DNA of 64,000 bases from NCBI GenBank assembly GCA_015689645.1, contig WVSM01000001.1, forward strand, positions 620,001 to 684,000, given 5' to 3'. The position numbers were made by a program, and so were the translations under genes. A model generated the notes under the pieces. The model was not told the DNA's origin and did no database searches. It saw only the letters and a program-made list of their open reading frames with translations. Of this stretch, positions 62,503 to 64,000 are shown piece after piece (the stretch's first letter is position 1; every line of letters begins with the position of its first letter). The DNA comes from Rhodobacterales bacterium HKCCE4037. Its GTDB lineage: Bacteria > Pseudomonadota > Alphaproteobacteria > Rhodobacterales > Rhodobacteraceae.

Positions 62503-63351
62503 ATGGCGGAACGGATCGACATTGGCATCGACGGAGGCGGCTCGGGCTGTCGGGTCGTTGCATCCCTCGGCGACCGGCACGCGCGCGCCGAGGGCGGCCC
62601 GGCCAACGTTGCCACCGACCCGGCAGCGGCAGAGGCCGCGATCCGGGAGACCCTGCTCAGCGCGTTGCGGTCCTTTTCGCTCGGTCTCGAAGACCTGGAC
62701 GGCGCGCGTATCGTCGCGGGGCTTGCCGGGTGTCGCCTGCCGGGCATTGCAGATCAGTTCGCAATGCGGCTGCCGTTTCTCGCCTACGTGGTCGATGACA
62801 GCGTGACGGCGCTGGAGGGCGCGTTCGGCGGCGGTCACGGGACGCTTGTGAACCTCGGCACCGGGGCCTTCTTCATCCGCAAGGATGCGCGCGGCGTCAC
62901 CCATCACGGCGGCTGGGGGCTGGTCCTCGGCGACGAGGGATCGGCCGGATGGCTGGGGCGCGAGGCCTTGCGCCAGTTGATGACGATCGAGGATGGCAGC
63001 AGGGCGGCGTTGCAGGACGATCCGCTGCGCCCGGCCCTGTGGGCGGCCTTGGGGGGCCGGCACCCGGTCGCGTTCGCTGCGAAGGCGCGCCCCGAGGATT
63101 TCGCGGCCCTCGCGCCGCTTGTCTTCGAATTCGACAGCCCCTGGGCCGACCTGCTTCGGGACCGGATCGTCGCCATCGTCACCGAAGGATTACACAACGT
63201 GGGGCATCCGGAGGGCACGCCCTGGGCGCTGACCGGCGGGTTGGGCCAAAGGCTGGCAGAGCGGCTGACCGGGGCTCAGGCCCAAGGGTTGCAGGCAACC
63301 CAGGGCACGGCGCTTGACGGGGCGCTTTCGATGGCGCGCGCCCTGCCCTAA
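62503..63351 (+). CDS. BadF/BadG/BcrA/BcrD-type ATPase (N-acetylglucosamine kinase-like)
   Basis: A 282-residue ASKHA-fold protein: IDIGIDGGGSGCRVVASLGD (phosphate-1), AGLAGCRLPG, VVDDSVTALEGAFGGGHGTLVNLGTGAFF and ALTGGLGQRLAERL. There are no Fe-S cysteines, so it is not an activator of benzoyl-CoA reductase type; the sugar-kinase branch (GlcNAc or glucosamine kinase) fits better. The sugar neighbourhood supports this. It ends next to the 92-nt hairpin repeat. Confidence 0.85.
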   Translation: MAERIDIGIDGGGSGCRVVASLGDRHARAEGGPANVATDPAAAEAAIRETLLSALRSFSLGLEDLDGARIVAGLAGCRLPGIADQFAMRLPFLAYVVDDSVTALEGAFGGGHGTLVNLGTGAFFIRKDARGVTHHGGWGLVLGDEGSAGWLGREALRQLMTIEDGSRAALQDDPLRPALWAALGGRHPVAFAAKARPEDFAALAPLVFEFDSPWADLLRDRIVAIVTEGLHNVGHPEGTPWALTGGLGQRLAERLTGAQAQGLQATQGTALDGALSMARALP

Positions 63352-63353
63352 GC

Positions 63354-63445
63354 GCCCCGCCTTGAACCTGATACAGCTCGTATCGCCGATGTCCCGAGAG
63401 CGCCAAGCGCGGCAGGGTATCGGCGATTCCGGTTCAAGGCGGGGC
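63354..63445 (+). repeat. 92-nt imperfect hairpin repeat, copy 2
   Basis: Perfect 15-bp outer arms GCCCCGCCTTGAACC and GGTTCAAGGCGGGGC (63354-63368 and 63431-63445); TATCGCCGAT/ATCGGCGAT extend the stem inside. The core ATGTCCCGAGAGCGCC...GGCAGGGTAT matches the minus-strand core of copy 1 (45877-45968); both are 92 nt. It fills the gap between two convergent genes and could end transcription from both sides, though no T run is present. Confidence 0.8.
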
Positions 63446-63448
63446 ACT

Positions 63449-64000
63449 TCAGGCGCTGTCCGCGGCCCCGACCATCGGACATTGGTAGCCCCTCACGTAG
63501 GACCGGACCGCTTTGCGGAATCGCTCGGCATCATTGTCGTCCACCGCCGCGCGCGCATCGCGCAGCATCGCGGCGACCTCGATCTGGCTGAGTGCTGCTT
63601 CCGAGGCGCGCAGGATCTTGTGGTGTGGTGTCGACACGAGTGACGCATCGTCGATCAGCAATTCCTCGTAGAGCTTTTCGCCCGGCCGCAGCCCGGTGAT
63701 CCTGATCTCGATGCCCTCACCCTCACCCGGCCCTCGCACCCGCGCGCCGGACAATTCGATCATGCGCCGCGCGATATCGAGGATCCGCATCGGTTTGCCC
63801 ATATCGAGCACGAAGACATCGCCGCCGTCCGAGAAGGCGCCGGCCAGCAGGACGAGGCGCGAGGCCTCGGGGATGGTCATGAAAAAGCGCGTCACATCGG
63901 GGTGTGTCACGGTGACCGGCCCGCCCGATCGGATCTGGTCCTGGAACAAGGGCAGGACGGAACCGGAGGAGCCAAGCACGTTGCCGAACCGCACCATGGA
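63449..64000 (-). CDS. Nucleotide-sugar epimerase/dehydratase, C-terminal part (runs off window)
   Basis: The visible 184 residues begin inside the protein ([20 protein letters not shown]) and end at [49 protein letters not shown] and [14 protein letters not shown] are signatures of the CapD/PglF/WbpM family, membrane-linked UDP-sugar 4,6-dehydratases or epimerases for surface polysaccharide synthesis. The N-terminal membrane and NAD-binding parts are outside the window. It marks the border of a probable polysaccharide locus beyond 64000. Confidence 0.88.
   Translation of the reverse strand, partial: SMVRFGNVLGSSGSVLPLFQDQIRSGGPVTVTHPDVTRFFMTIPEASRLVLLAGAFSDGGDVFVLDMGKPMRILDIARRMIELSGARVRGPGEGEGIEIRITGLRPGEKLYEELLIDDASLVSTPHHKILRASEAALSQIEVAAMLRDARAAVDDNDAERFRKAVRSYVRGYQCPMVGAADSA

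Overview
The window looks like a chromosomal segment of a marine or soil Rhodobacteraceae (Roseobacter-group alphaproteobacterium). The reasons are the high G+C with C/G-ending codons, the recA-cckA neighbourhood, a GTTC-N7-GTTC alphaproteobacterial SOS box, the trgA-trgB-cysK arrangement known from Rhodobacter sphaeroides, an aglEFGAK alpha-glucoside locus, and an Entner-Doudoroff gene set without phosphofructokinase. Coding density is high, many neighbouring genes overlap by ATGA, and I saw no prophage, insertion sequence or CRISPR array.

Layout. 1-6067: a tellurite-linked block (trgA, trgB-like fusion, cysK, a partial mechanosensitive channel gene) with cfa, a photolyase and a DUF1330 protein. 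6071-18233: housekeeping genes (alaS, recA, a sulfotransferase-like gene, cckA, rsmB, guaB, rlmE, ppx/gppA). 18518-24660: a plus-strand C1 module with a small Virulence_fact-type protein, a MetF-like reductase, a methyl-THF:corrinoid methyltransferase, a small protein, a class III CoA-transferase and a RamA/RACo-like corrinoid reactivator. The methyltransferase and the reactivator both end in an oligo-arginine tail. 24657-26231: ABC-F ATPase, then a repeat-rich gap holding tRNA-Gly(CCC).

27272-31004 is the zwf-pgl-pgi operon and 45213-47932 is edd-eda. Both carry the same palindromic operator (core GTTAGCGCTAAC) about 50 nt upstream of the first start codon, so they probably form one Entner-Doudoroff regulon. 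Between them lie a cytoplasmic reductive-dehalogenase-like protein, a ureohydrolase, an HNH nuclease, an alkA-esterase-unknown operon, an MFS transporter, the overlapping cimA / secreted protein / methyltransferase / NDUFAF6-like operon, cysS, an aminotransferase and an outer-membrane beta-barrel.

48071-63351 holds an AraC/GyrI-like regulator, YihY, a YiiX-like lipoprotein, then the alpha-glucoside system: minus-strand aglE-F-G-A-K, divergent from plus-strand aglR-beta-glucosidase-glucokinase, with CCAAAGCGCTTTGG-type LacI operators between them. An aldo/keto reductase and a BadF-type kinase follow. Imported glucosides would be hydrolysed by AglA or the beta-glucosidase, phosphorylated by Glk and oxidised by the zwf/pgl/edd/eda enzymes of this same window. 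The window ends inside a nucleotide-sugar epimerase/dehydratase gene.

The most unusual non-coding content is several interspersed repeat families: two 92-nt imperfect hairpins with a shared core (45877-45968, 63354-63445); two copies of a composite element with a 16-bp palindrome (26355-26479, 41076-41219); four bipartite repeats of about 140-155 bp; and paired 22-bp A/T-rich palindromes (21188-21238).
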